A stretch of 64,000 nt of DNA, taken from contig JABAKD010000022.1 of NCBI GenBank assembly GCA_012845835.1, forward strand, positions 11,984,718-12,048,717, in the 5' to 3' direction. Shown one piece after another: positions 45,830 through 58,400 of the stretch (positions within the stretch are counted from its first letter, which is position 1; the number at the start of each line of letters is the position of its first letter). Source of the stretch: Undaria pinnatifida (Eukaryota > Sar > Phaeophyceae > Laminariales > Alariaceae). Below the pieces are notes generated by a model. That model ran no database searches, was not told the DNA's origin, and saw only the letters and a list, made by a program, of their open reading frames with translations. A program made the translations under genes and the position numbers.

Positions 45830-47351
45830 ACCGGTGGCGGCGGCCCTTGCGAGAGCTGGTTCAGGGTCCTCCTGTTTTGTTGCCGCGGCGGTAGCACAGC
45901 ATGCGTTCTGGCCAGCGGCGGTACGCGGCGCTGTTGTCCCCCAGCTGACCAAGCTCGGGGTTGATGCACCCGCTAGCATTAATAAAAGGGTGCGAGCACA
46001 GTTGAAAAAAAAGTGACGTCTCGTGGCCATTAAGGCAGTGTCCTTGGTTATCAGGAAGGGCTGCCGCGCGTGCGGTCGGTGAGAGGAGACTGCTCCATAG
46101 AGAAGGGTCATCTGCCGAAAATGTATCAGTAACAGTGCAAACTTCATCACAGTACGCAAGCGGCCAGAGCGAGGACGGCGTGGATGAGACCCAGGGGTCG
46201 GCGGGGTCTTGCGAAACATTCATTACTACCGGATTGCCTTGCGAACCCGTCGCCCAAGCAGAAGTCTGCGATGTCGCGCGCCCCTGCTCACGGCCCAGGA
46301 CGGCAGGCGGGGGACCCGACGGGGCGGAAACACGCCCCTCCGACACCGCAGGTAGGTAGCGAAAAGATTTTGCGCCGTTAATGGCAGGTGTCTTGTTATT
46401 CGCAAGGGTGCCCAAAGCTAACCACATGGCATTAATGGATCAAAAGGCTGAGGACGAGTTGCCGGCCCTCAAGGGTACAAACTAGCTGCGGAAACTGTTC
46501 GCTTACGCTAAGACGCACAACCTCCAGCACCAGCCTTAACCCTGGCGCCAGCGCGCGCGCGCTGCCCGCAACCCCCGAAGCAAGCTACCGAAAAGCGCGG
46601 TAGTAAGCCGCGCAAGGGGTACCGTTGGGCATGCCAACATTATGAAGCTCGCTAAGAGCAGACGCCGCGTCCCCGATGTCAAATTGCCGGCCCAGCAATT
46701 GGAGGAGAAGGTCAAAAGCCGCCGGACCGGAATTTCCTCGTTTCGATTGCTCGCGAGACCTGGCCAAAAATGTCATCAATGACGATGTTTAGGGCGGTGG
46801 CGGACGGTTTGTCATTGTTGATAGCACGCCCGACAGCTCGATGGAGGGTGCGTTCTATAGATACGCCTAGGCCAGGCAGGGTCTATTGAAGGGAGGTTGT
46901 CCCCCATTGGCCAAAGGGGGGCTGGTCAGCACCATTTAGGTGCTAAACGAGAGAGATAAGTTGTTGTGTTAGCTCCGAAATACAAGAAGACAAGCGATCT
47001 TAACTTTATCCCCGAATCCCCATTACCAGAACCCAGAAGAAGTTAATAATATAGAAACCCCTACTGTCTTCAGATCCAAATAACGTTCACACTCCACATC
47101 AGATCCTCAGCAATCAATCACCACCAAGAAGATCAGCTGTCGCATCTTACCCCCAACACTGCACACTCTCTGGTGCTCCACTGTCCACAATGCCCCCAAA
47201 AGCGCAGCCACCCGGGGATCCAAACCGGGGATTTTAGGCCGTCTCTACTGCATCGCGAATCGCAAATCATGAGGATGTCGGTTTGGGCTTCCTTGACCGA
47301 GCGCATCAGTTGTTGAGCGGCCACAGCCTGGTTGGGGTTTGTGGGGGGCAA
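45830..47351 (-). pseudogene. Gypsy gag region
   Basis: A frame beginning 'MPPTNPNQAVAAQQLMRSVK' at 47351 is a likely gag start. 'FDLLLQLLGRQFDIGDAAS' (46585-46779) looks capsid-like. 'MLCYRRGNKTGG' near 45900 may be a decayed CCHC zinc knuckle. Several frame changes intervene. Confidence 0.55.
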
Positions 47352-47879
47352 GGATGTGTCCTGCCGAAGACGCCATGCATAATAAGATTAAGGGGCTGTT
47401 ACAGACACAGGCCACCCTTTCTTTGCAGGTTTCTCTACTAGGCAGGTTCCACGTTGGTCACTCACTTGTACTAGATAAGCTCTTGTATTATTAATAGTTC
47501 CACACTCGCCACGGACGAACGAACTGAAAAGCGTTCAATTCCGCGAGGCAAAAGCATCATCCCCTTTTTCCTATACGCACATGCCTTCGAAGGCATGTGA
47601 AACCCTTTTATATCCAGTCGTATGTATCCCATATCTTACGCCTTGGTTAGGCTCCCAGGGAATTACCGCTATAACATAAAGCAAGGGCCTTCACCGATAA
47701 TTGGTCTCCGTTCGAGCTCATTTTTTCCAAACGCCACATTTTTGCCAGACCCCCAAAAAGGTAACGGACCTAATAAATAAACCAGGCGTTAACAGGGGGG
47801 CATACATCATCCTCATGGATATATTTCGGGCGAGGGTAAAACAAGCACGCGCCGCGGCAAATTGGGCCCCCCCACCCGC

Positions 47880-48200
47880 CCACGGACATATTTGACTCGC
47901 CGACTGATTCTGCGATAGATAGCTCCCCCCAAAGCCAGCGATTTTCTTCAACGAACGTTTCATCATCAATCATCATCATCAATCATGGCTGCTCGACACA
48001 AGGAAGGGTTCAATTGAAAACAAAGTATCCATATAGTCTACGTTTGTTCTTGTGTGTAAAGGCCTATCGATCGATGACGTCGGGGAGGGTGTCGAGGGAC
48101 ACCGTATTTCAGGAGATACGACCGGGAGCGGGTTTTGAAACCGGCGATTTCGTTACTGTACAGAAAAGTTGGGGGGGCTATGGTAGAACGACTCCGCCGT
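47880..48200 (+). repeat. dispersed repeat family D, right copy
   Basis: Same-orientation partner of 37795-38125, with an extra 'atcatcatcaatcatcatc' expansion near 47965. Too diverged from the left copy to be a fresh LTR pair. Confidence 0.75.
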
Positions 48201-49940
48201 AAATAAATGCAGGACGGGTCGGCAAAAAGACCCTGCCGGTCGTTTGCCTGTCTGTGGTGATATTATTGGTTCAAGCCGACCTTTCGGCCGCTCGTTTGTT
48301 TTTTATAACGCCGAGGCCTCCAATAATAGAAAAACGCTGCCACAAAACACGTCTTTCTTCTTGTGACAGCAAATTGGGGGCGTGTTTTGGAGCGTTCGTA
48401 CTGTTGTGTAGAGAGGCGCCTCACCGTTTGCCACCGGTCCAAAGCTACGTTATGACGGGGGAGGATATACCAGTCAGAACTGGTCATTTCTATATAGAGA
48501 TAGGGCTGTGAAGAAAGAGTCGTGGTGCCGGGAAGGTGTGAGGGAAGGGACGCAGGGGTATAAGCTTCGCTTGGAGACAGCACCGGTTCTTCTTTGCAGA
48601 TTTCTTATTATTGGCGTTGACCTATGAGAAGCCCGAGGAGATAGGAAAGGAGGAGTGAGAGCATATGTCGGAGGGCTTAGATTTATATAGGTCATCCATT
48701 TCCACGTGGTGCAAAATTATGAGCAAATCATGCCCGAAAGAGACTGGCAAGCTTGACGGGGGTGGACCCGGTAAGAGTGATCCTCTCAAACCGGGGGGGT
48801 AGATGACGATATAACTGGATTAGGCTGCCAAACCCGGGTGGTAACGGATAGGAACTTTGGGATACAAGAAGAGGGGAAGTTTCGATATAGTCCAAAACTC
48901 TAAGAAAGACGTGTGCTTTGATCAGAGTAATCACGCATCTATCGCAACAAGGGAGGAGACAGACAAGCGCCCAATCTGCATGGTGGGCAGACAGTAAGTG
49001 ACGCCAAATCAGTGAGAGCCATGGCCGCTACCCGAGCGGAGGGTATAGACACACTATGAGAATTTGTTGCATAGACTGGGAGACGGTTCCAAAAGCGCGC
49101 CCTCTCCCCGCCCGCCGTGCACGAAAAGTGCACATAGGGCACTTTCGGGGCGAGCCGACGCTATAATTAGTAGGGCAGGGGTATAATCGTGTAAGGACAA
49201 CACGACCCCAAAGTCTTGGGGAAGCTGAGATGGAGAGGTAAGACACAGCCTGAGTGTGACCCTGGTTTGGCAAACGGGTTCGTTTAGCGGGTGCGCCTTT
49301 CTCTAACGGCAGGTGGAGACCCACCGTCGAAGGAGTCAAAAATGAACAGGCGCAGGCAAATCCCGCACTACCCAGGGTAAAGACAGAGCAAAAAGAGCTG
49401 TCGATTCCTGGGTGGCTATCTCACCTTCTAGGTTGAACCGTATAGGGATCAGCCAAAGAAGGCCGGCAAGTTCATAGTGTCGACTAAACCGGAGGGGGGA
49501 AGTTGACACAAAGTCTGCGTTCTGCAGATGGACAAAAACTGGTACACAAACGAAAGTGTATGGAGCTTAAGCTTTTTTTACCCGGATCCCCAGGAGGATC
49601 TAAAAAAAAAAAAAAAAAAAAAAAAGCATGGGAGTGGGGTGAGGCGCACAGAGTTCGCCCCCCCCCAGCATTGCTGCTGTGCTTTCTTCTGGACCTTTAC
49701 TTATGGAACGTACAAGGAACGTTCTCCTAGATGTTCTATATTCCCATGAGCGCTTAACGCGCGTACTTCCATCTATCTTGTCCAGAGGAGGACGTTCCAT
49801 TACCGAGAACGCTCTTGTGGTATAAGCTGGCTAGATTCTACGGGTTATCTTCTCCACTCAGAATATTTCGTTTGAGAGAATCTTCTTGTGGCCAATAGAC
49901 CATAACTCTGCGGGCTATCTTACCTAATCTATTGCCAGCT
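48200..49940. other. intergenic, no supported gene
   Basis: Short frames without domains. A poly-A run at 49602-49624 follows 'caggaggatct', echoing the 'ccggaggat' plus poly-A end of the repeat at 38135, so another retrotransposed fragment is likely. Confidence 0.45.
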
Positions 49941-49944
49941 ATTA

Positions 49945-50025
49945 TTATTTATTTATTTTTTTATCCTCCGGCGGATGGGGAAAAATAAAGCTTTAGCTCA
50001 CCACACTTCCACGTATTTTCGTACG
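49945..50025 (-). repeat. inverted partner of 38135-38205
   Basis: Reverse complement of the poly-A-ended repeat, about 60 bp identical by eye. Confidence 0.75.
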
Positions 50026-50029
50026 CGTC

Positions 50030-51110
50030 GTGTGTCGATTTAACTCAGTTGCTTTCGCAGCCCAACGCTAGCTGGCGCACCCATCGGGTCCCATTGTAGG
50101 TATAGCGTAAACTGTCCCTATCAGTGGTTGAGCTGTCCCTATCAGTGGTTCAAGCTGTCCCTATCAGTGCCAGCTATTATTGCCAGCTATACTGACACTC
50201 TAGACCATAATAACAGGGCCTCATTTTTATTCAGCGGACCTCAGAGTCACTCGTTCGAGTGGCTACCTGTTGTGTGTGTGTTTTTTGTTCGGGTTTTCGC
50301 GATAATAAGCACTACACACTACACCATGTGTTGGAAGTGGTTGCTACGCTGCCCCAACGATGTTTATCGTCCTCTCATCATAAAATTTTGTTTTTTTAGT
50401 CATGTGTTGTACCGAGCCACTCGATCGCGCGAGTTGCTTAAACTCGGCAGACATAGATAATAGGGGAACGACACTGAATATACCAAAGAAAGCCTCTGTG
50501 GATACCACGAAGGAACTCCGGAACTGAACACGCCTACTCGCACGACGTTTAGTCGAAATCCCAAGCCCTACCTACGATAGGAGGACCCTTTTTTTACTGC
50601 TCAAGTCCTCGGTCAGCTGCCAAAATAGTCCTACTCTCTTCTTACAAGTACGAGTATGTGTTCCAAAACGAGGTAGTCTGTCCGTGAGGAAGGAGTGAGA
50701 AGCTACACAAACGACTACCTACCGGCTTTTTACTAACGTGTGACTATGTATCTCCGAACGAACGAAAAAGGAAGCTTTCCAAGGTCACTTGGGTGGACAA
50801 AAGAGAATACGGGAAACTTTCCGAGGAAGAAAAAGGAGAATTTTCGGGGAAAATTTCCAGAACGGAAAACGGAGGTTTCCGGGTGGTTTCCAGCACGAGA
50901 ATTTCCATGGAGAAACCAAAAAAAGTGAAGAAAAAAAAAAAACAGCTTTAAGCAGGAGGACCCCGAGAACATTTTCAAATATAACTGGTATACAGTAGTA
51001 AATTTATGAAATAGATGTGATGTTTTACCTAAAGCATAAATACCAACACTTACCATTATTGTAGTGGACAAAAATAGGACACCTCCCAATAAAAAATCAC
51101 CCATATAGTA
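50030..51110. other. intergenic, no supported gene
   Basis: Contains three tandem 'ctgtccctatcagtg' units (about 50112-50170), single CACTCG..CGAGTG palindromes at 50244 and 50416, and an A/G-rich stretch (50760-50945). The 135-codon minus frame at 50733-51140 is an antisense shadow of that stretch. Confidence 0.5.
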
Positions 51111-51114
51111 TATT

Positions 51115-51190
51115 ACAAGTACCAACAACGCAGCTTGCAAAGATGAGAATTGGCCTGAAATTCGTCGAACTCACGGCTGACGTCCTTGAA
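51115..51190 (+). repeat. repeat family A, strongly diverged copy
   Basis: 'cgcagcttgcaaagatgaga' and 'ttcgtcgaactcacggctga' keep the family A order. It is closest to the variants next to kinase exon 2. Confidence 0.6.
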
Positions 51191-51234
51191 AATTAGTTAT
51201 GATATATGTATATATATATATATCTCAACGCCCC

Positions 51235-51790
51235 CTCCTTCCCCACCACCCGCACCATCGCCTAGACCTAGCACCACGCGTATAGCAAACCCCTACATCT
51301 ATGCGACCTAAAGCCCTCCCCCCCCGCCCCCGGCCCCCCACGCCACATTCCCCCCCCCTCCCCCACAATCTTGGAAATATTTTTAGTTTCCACGCACAAA
51401 TTGACCTGCCCCACCCGTCCCCTCCCCCCCCTCCCGCCCCCCTTTTGATCAAAATCAGGCCCCCACGTCCTTAAAAACTCCGTCCTCCCCTCACCGGATA
51501 TTCGACTTACAGGATTCACTTGATAAACTGATGCATTTCCTTCCACAGCTGTCAGATTTTGTCCCCCTCAGAAACGGGTTTTATAGTTTCCGCGCACAGG
51601 CTGACTAACATCACCCTGTTCACCCTGATAGCTACACTAAAGTTCCAAGGGGAGTCGCCGACCTATATCCTTAATGAGGACACACAGCCCGTAATACGCG
51701 CGATCGGAGTATCACACACAGCTTGCAAAGATGAGTGTCGACAAAATCTTCGATCTCACAGCTGGAGTGTATTTTAATTTTTATAATATA
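51235..51790 (+). repeat. poly-C-block unit ending in family A
   Basis: Starts 'cgcctagacctagcaccacg', has several C-runs, and ends in a complete family A copy (51600-51790). Confidence 0.7.
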
Positions 51791-51799
51791 CTTCGAAGT

Positions 51800-54700
51800 A
51801 TATCTCTTCCCAGGGTCGGGTTATCAACGGACACGAGTGTTGGTGCTATTAATACCTGGTATTATAGCAGTGCTGGGCTACGATGGAGGTATCACTTTTC
51901 GTCTGAAAAGTTTTGTGAACGACGGGGCTTCTTAAACCATAATCGTCGGCTAAGTAGGTCATTTTTTATTTCATGATTCTCGTTGTTTTACCTAGGCCAT
52001 GGGATTCGTCATCCGGGATCATAGCAGTTTTGGATTTTTCTCCAAGTCAGCTTTTGGTCGAGAACAGGTTTTAAGCTCCCAAATTGAGGAACCTAAAAAA
52101 AAAAGGGGTGCATCTCTATCGCAGCACGCGTCATTACTAGGAATCACTTCCCACGATGGAATCAAGGTATGGGCGGCACAATCCAGCCCGAACCCGACCC
52201 TAACCCTGACCGCAACCCGGGCCTAACACCGGCCAGGAACACGGCTGCGCCGCTTCCATATGGTTTTCAAATGTTCGGATCCGTGGACCGATCTCCGAAC
52301 ATCAGGACCACGACTATCATCGCCTCCGCACACTAAGAGTGAATAAAAAAACATGGAAAGCTTGAACCTTCCTGGAAAATTCCCCTGCCTGGAGTCGTTT
52401 CTAGGCGTATTTGCGTAACGGGGCATGATTACAAAAGGCAGGGAGACAACGATTAACTGGCGACGGGAGCGCGGCCAAATCATCGGGTAACCCGCGCAAA
52501 ACCCTTTGGCGATGCCCGCGCAACATGCGCAGCATATTTTCGCCCTTGGCCGGCAAAAGACGAGAGGAGAAAAGAAGAAAAAATTGGATGGATGTTATAA
52601 GAACGAAAGCTAAAGCTAGTACAGGTATAGGCAAAAGACACAATTACTAAAGGTCGTACCTGGTAAGTGCGTACCTGGTAGTACGCAATGCAGGCGAGCG
52701 AGAACAGCAAAAACCATCCCATAAAGCGGGAAAAACTGCTGTTGAAGCAACAACTACCCAAGGGAGGCAGGCAAGTCCTAACAACGGCGCAAAATAAAAC
52801 CCATGTGGTACAGCGAAACAAGCAACCACCGCCAGGGACAGCAAGCAACCAGGTAGTACGACTGCGTGTACAACGCAAGCCAAGCCGCTCAGCGCACCCA
52901 CGTCGCTCGCCCCTCGACAAACCACATATATGGCGCAGCCACATCGCTCGCCCTTCGACATACCGAATATCGCGCTCGGCCAAAACGCAAGCCATAACGC
53001 CTAGCGCATGCCGTATCACACGGGGCAAACCATGCCGCGCGGCCTCGGTTAGGCACAAGCAGCACCACACGGCCGACCCCCATGGCCAAGCCGCCCCAAG
53101 TCATCCCACCGAGCGAAAGCCGTGTCACGCAACGCAAACCATGTCGCTCGGCCGGATAAAGGACAAAGATAGCACACGGTCCGTCCGGCCTGGCTCGAGC
53201 ACAGGCAGCATACGGCCGAACCCAGCAGCAAAGCCGCTCGACCCTCACCACCCGTGACCGAGAAAAAAATAACTCTCCAGCAACCCCACCACCACGAACA
53301 AACAAAAATGGAGATAGGAATGGCGCGGGCGAGCCGAAGACACTCCGGTGGTTGCTTGCGCATTTGATTTCGCCTACGGTGATCAACCATATGGGCTGAT
53401 CTAAATACCTTTTCCCTCCTCTGCTGACCAGGTTTCGAACGATCCGATCCGATCCGACTACATCAATCCTCCGCCGGCATCCGATCCCTTCCGTCCCCTA
53501 CCGTGCACACAGAAAGCGACCAGCGGGCATACACGGCCAACGCCGCCCGATAACCGATCTCCACCGAAAGGCAGCACAGGAAAACGCAGCGCTCGGTAAA
53601 AATCACCAATCGACGAACCTACGGAAGGACGACTGCAATCTATCTCAAGACCAGGTAAGAGCGAAAACATGCCCACGCACCTACCCACCAACCAACCCAC
53701 CCGCCGTGCACTCCCAGGGCGATCCAAGTCCAACGCGCCTTGCGAAACGAACCCTCCCCCCCCCCCCCCCCCCCCCCCCAAATCCCCTCCCCACCCCACT
53801 CCCGTCCCCAAAAACAACACTCGTACGCTTGCCAACACCGCGGATCGATTTACGACGGGGACAACCGCCCTACCCCCCCCCCCCTCCCTACTGCCACCCT
53901 CCATATTGATTCTAGAGTGTGATCGATGCTCGCAATGACCTGTTGCTGCTTCCCGCGTGCTTAGCCCAGGTAATTAGTTTCTCCCCCCGTCTCCGAATTT
54001 CCGACCTCCGCCCACCCCCCCCACCCAACCGCCACCTTTCGGTGTCGTCCCGTCCCGGTCCGCGCGCTCTGCTCTGGCTCTGGCTCTCAATATCGACGCA
54101 GCACCCGTAGCAGCAGCAGCAGCAGCAGCCACAGACAAACCGGGATCAAACCTCGGGAAGGTTTCCATTCAACTCTACCGCTCACTCGCACCGTCGGTCG
54201 GTGCACCGGACCGCTTTGTATCGTACCGTCGCCAAGCACAAATCTCAGGCAACCTCAGACCTCATCATCCAAAAAAGAAAGCACACGAGGGAAGACACAT
54301 TGTGTGCGACCACCGACCCCACACCGCGTCCCGCCCCCCCCCCCCCCCCCCCAAACCCCCTCTTCCCACCGCTGCCGCAGCCCCGCTCGTCCGCCCTTCG
54401 ACCCCTCCCCTTCCCCAACCCCCGCCCTTCCAATTCTTCCATACCAAAAGAGGGCATGCACACCGTCGGCGGCGAACGCCACGAAACGGGTGCTCCAAGA
54501 ACGGACGCCAGGAGCGAACAAAACCCGAACGAATAAACCGAGGAAAATCCTAACGGGAACAGCAACTTTTCCGAGACAACGGCCCTCCATCCCCCCTTCC
54601 TCCGGTGACTCAAGTAATTCCCTTTCTCTTTCTGGTAGGTCGGTAGTTACCTCCCCTCCGCCGGTCAGTCTTCGATTACCTCTCTCCCTCCGAGCGGTCG

Positions 54701-55090
54701 GTAATAACCTCTCGATCCCCCGGTATTTACCTCCCTCTCTCCGGCCGATCAGTCCGTAATTACTTCTCCACCAGTCGGTAATTACCTCTATTTCCCCGGC
54801 CAGTAGGCAATTCCCTCCCTCCCTCCGGTTGGTCAACCGTTCCCTCCCCTCTTCTGGTCAGTCGGTCATACCCTCCCTCCCTCCGGTCATTGCCTCCTTC
54901 CCCGTCCTTCCAGCCATTCTAATATTCCCTCCATCCAGCCAGTCCAATATTCCAAAGAGTTTGTATTGTGGGATATATACCCCGCGGGTACCCGAGTACA
55001 TACCCGAGTACCACCAGTATCCGTCAGATCGAGTACCCGGGTACCCTAGAGTAAAGACCATGCTAGACAGCCCCCTTGGACGTAATCGCT
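51800..55090. other. intergenic, degenerate repeats
   Basis: No gene recognised. 52890-53235 holds loose repeats of 'acgtcgctcgcccctcgaca', giving open minus frames that are repeat artefacts. 53750-53890 and 54330-54420 are C-rich. 54600-54910 is a degenerate array of 'cctctctccctccgg..ggtcggtaatta' units. Confidence 0.55.
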
Positions 55091-55094
55091 CACT

Positions 55095-55226
55095 CCCTTC
55101 AGTCCGTCCGCTCGTCGGTAAAGGCACACCGTATCCGTCCGTAGAGGCACATCGTATCCGTCGGTAGAGGCACACCACATCCGTCGGTCGAGGCACGTCA
55201 CATCCGTCGGTCGCGGCACATCACAT
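55095..55226. repeat. 23-bp tandem array directly downstream of the Bfr1-like stop codon
   Basis: About five units of 'ccgtcggtagaggcacacca' type spaced 23 bp (55134, 55157, 55180, 55203 and a partial upstream). The last unit ends at the base next to the stop codon (55227-55229 on the minus strand), so the array forms the start of the 3' UTR. Confidence 0.9.
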
Positions 55227-55454
55227 TCACTCTTCCTTCGCCCCATCCTTTGCCTCCTCTGCTCCGGCCTTGTCCTCCACCACCTCCGCCGCCTTCTCCT
55301 CCTCCCCTCCCCCCTCCCCCTCCTTATCGGCCTCCTTTGCAGCGACCTCCGCTGCCCCCGGCTCAACGCAATCCGCTGCCGCCGGAGACTCCGTCTCCTT
55401 CTCGGTATCCGCAGCGTCAGCATCGCCGTTGCTAGCAGGAGCCGCCTCGGCAAC
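55227..55454 (-). CDS. Bfr1-like exon 11: acidic tail and stop
   Basis: Residues 412-486 and TGA. Ala/Glu/Asp-rich ('GGGEEEKAAEVVEDK'), probably disordered. It resembles the end of exon 9 ('GGEEEKAVEGDK'), so the two acidic exons may share origin. Acceptor 'tgaag'. Confidence 0.85.
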   Translation of the reverse strand, partial: VAEAAPASNGDADAADTEKETESPAAADCVEPGAAEVAAKEADKEGEGGGEEEKAAEVVEDKAGAEEAKDGAKEE

Positions 55455-58400
55455 CTTCAATAACCAATGAGGGTGAAGGGAGGTAGGAATAAGGAGAGGG
55501 GGCGTGGGGGTTATGGATGGCTGCATCAGTGGGTGGACGGACGCGGTACACACGTTTTTCACCGCGAACAAGAGACAGAAGAAAGGAGCGCTAAGTAGAA
55601 ACGCCAGCCCGCGGACCCGGCTATCTAGAAGGAAGAAACGAACGACGCCACCCCCCTCCCCATACACATTAAACACCAACCACAAAGTCGAACCAACACC
55701 AGCAACACCCACCACCCCTGCTACCACCCCCACTCAGCACCAACCGCAAACTCTAACGCCAGGCGCATCTCCGCTCTCACTCTCCCTTTGCCTCCGCCAA
55801 CATCAACACCACATACACCAACACCACCACCCCCTCTCCTATCACCTCGAACAAGCCACCACCTCAACCCCACAAAGCAACCAACGGAACAAATGATACA
55901 TGCTACTGTAGAGGTGCACCCTTCCCTTTCTGAGGTCCCTCATATGAAGAGCTCCGCATCCCATACAAAAAGTAATTATCGACAAAAGTGAGAGTGCAAG
56001 CCCGATGAACAATGCCACATGCGATGGCCTAGGTACACAAAACATTCAGATTGCACAACAAGAATGACATTCCCACGATATTTTGGCTAAGGAGCCTGGT
56101 CATTCAGAAGAAGTTTCAGCCAGAAACTGCAACCTCTACCTTGGCACGCGTCAACCACAACTCCAAACTTAGACGCACCTCCGCTCCGTATTCCTTAGCC
56201 TTTGCCTCGGGCGCGCTCGTCACCACCACTACCACTAATCACGATAACAACAACAACAAAAACAACACCAACACTAACACCACCAACAACAGCCACAACA
56301 GCAACAACAGCAACAACAGCAAGCAACACCCCTCCTCCCAACCCAACCAAACACCAGCCACAAACTCTAACGCGAGGCTTACCTCCGCCCCGTCTTCCTT
56401 AGCCTCTGCCTCGGGCGCATCCGTGGTAGCGTCGGCAGGCTCGTCCGAGCTAGCAGCAGCGGCCGCCGCGTCGGCCTCGGGCTTAGCCAGACCGTTAACC
56501 CCATTAGCAACAATGCTTGCAGCGGTGGGGGGTACAATCTGTACGAGCCAGCGACACGGTGGCAAGGTCGGTACGTTGCATGGGATAGGGTGGGACGGGA
56601 TGGGGTGTGGTTGGGTGGGACGGGGGTGGCCAGCCCAACACGAAAACACACACACGCAAACAGAACAAGCAAAAGAACAAAAAATAAATAAATAAAAACC
56701 CGAAACCAAAAAGCAACCACGAAAAAAAACGATCCAATAATACACACTCCAGTAAAAAACGAAACACAACCCCGACCGCGAAAAACGATCCTATTCTACT
56801 TCCAGGGAATACATGCGTACGCCCCCCAAACGCTAACCCTAACCCTAACCTTGACACTGGTGCAAGGGCGTAGGTGCCCAGTCGAAGCAGAGGGTACCTA
56901 TGCCTTACCGCTTTTTCCACAACATGGTTGACATATTCTTTAAATTATATATGTCATAACCCTAACCCTAACCCAATGAAACGCCACAACCATGTTGTCG
57001 AAAAAGTGGTAAGCTCTACTGCTGTCGAAGAGCGGTCACAAATCGTAAAACACCCTCTTGGGCGTCCGCAAAACAAGACAACCCACCTTGTCGCCCTCAA
57101 CCGCCTTCTCCTCCTCTCCCCCGTCCTCCCCCTCTTCCCCCGCCCCGCTAGCTTTCTCCCCGTCGCTGTCCTCCTCAGCCTCCTGAACCTTGGGCTTGGC
57201 CATGCCGGGCAGGCCAGGAAACTCCTCGTCGTTGATGTCGGGAGCCTTCACCTTGGGAGCTTTCTTCGCTTTCTCCGCCGCCTGTCGCCACGACAGAATT
57301 AAAGGGCATTCAATTCGGGTCAAGTCTCTAAATAGCAATGTCAGTATGACACGCGAAATGAAAGTTACTTAAGGTCTGGACAGAGAAATATAGAGAAAAA
57401 CAGGTTAACATCGTAGCCTACAGATACTAGGGGTCCCTCGATAGTGCGGTCTGAGTAATGCGGTATCCCGATACAAGGCGGTTAAAATCGCTTGGCGCGA
57501 CTATTAGTAGGGAATTGCACTCATAACGAGGAATAAATAAGGCGGCTTCCCCCAATAAGGCGGTCATATTCCTTTAGCACCCTACCGCCTGACCGGGGGA
57601 CCCTTACTGTTCCGTGGTTACTGTAGGTCTACAAGTCTGGTGCATGAGGGGTCTGGTTGGTCTAGTCCATAGTAGCCGGATCAAGAGTCTTTGCCTATGC
57701 AGGCTGATGCAGTCTGCAAGCAGTCTTACAATTATTTACCGGTATATGATATAATGTACCTGGTATGATATATAGTCTAGTTTAGTCTGCGCAGCCAAAA
57801 GCCTGCCATACTCTCGTCTCAGCTGAGTTACTCCCTTTCGTCTACGTAGTCAGTCTGGCACTGTTTACCTGCACCGGCTTGCCCGCCGTCATCGGCTGGC
57901 GAGGTTGCTCGCTGAACCACGCTTTCTTGTCCTTCAAAGCCTTGATCGCGTCAGGCACAGCGGCCTGGGGGTGGAAGCGGGGAGGAAAAAAAAAACACGC
58001 GCCATCATACACAGGAAATCCACAAACCATAAAAAGAAAGAATCAAACGTATTGGTGGCACCGTAGAAATTCCAAAAACTGTAAAAAAAAAAACACGTAC
58101 ATGATTCTGGCACCGTAAGAAACACAGAAGCCGTCCAAAACAAAAAAAACGAACAAGTTTGTGACGTGGTTTCTTGCGAGCAAGAAATACTGGATTTTAC
58201 GTCCCCTTGATCGTGTCCGGCACGGCGGCCTGACCGTGGGATGTGGGGAAATCAACACGCGGCACGCAACCAGATCATACGAAGCCCAGAATACGTCAAA
58301 CGCACAGAATACCAGATCAACATCGGTCCTAAACACTACCAAGTACCCCAGAAAAAAAACGACAGCAGTATCGCTGCTCTACCGCACGGTACTAAGTGCC

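Larger units (their letters stand above)
39971..47351 (-). mobile_element. degenerate Ty3/Gypsy LTR retrotransposon
   Basis: Reading right to left on the minus strand: gag (46.5-47.35 kb), aspartic protease (45.0-45.7), reverse transcriptase (43.6-44.3), RNase H (42.9-43.5), a long Pro/Ala-rich spacer (42.1-42.9), integrase (41.15-42.1), GPY/F module (40.82-41.05) and a chromo/Tudor-like end (39.97-40.48). This is canonical Gypsy order. Conserved motifs fall in different reading frames, so the polyprotein is broken and the copy inactive. I found no matching LTR pair; 'tgttacagacac' at 47397 looks like an LTR edge but has no partner on the left. Confidence 0.85.

Noticed and set aside
37795-48200. 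Family D copies as LTRs of the Gypsy element
   Set aside because: They are strongly diverged, differ by insertions, and lie well outside the coding relic; LTRs of one insertion should match closely, and TG...CA ends are not seen.
50733-51140. 135-codon minus frame resembling a membrane protein
   Set aside because: Hydrophobic Phe/Leu content comes from the complementary A/G-rich repeat; no conserved motif.
52480-53390. Three long overlapping minus frames (up to 196 codons)
   Set aside because: They read degenerate 'cgtcgctcgcccctcgaca' repeats in different frames; no family resemblance.
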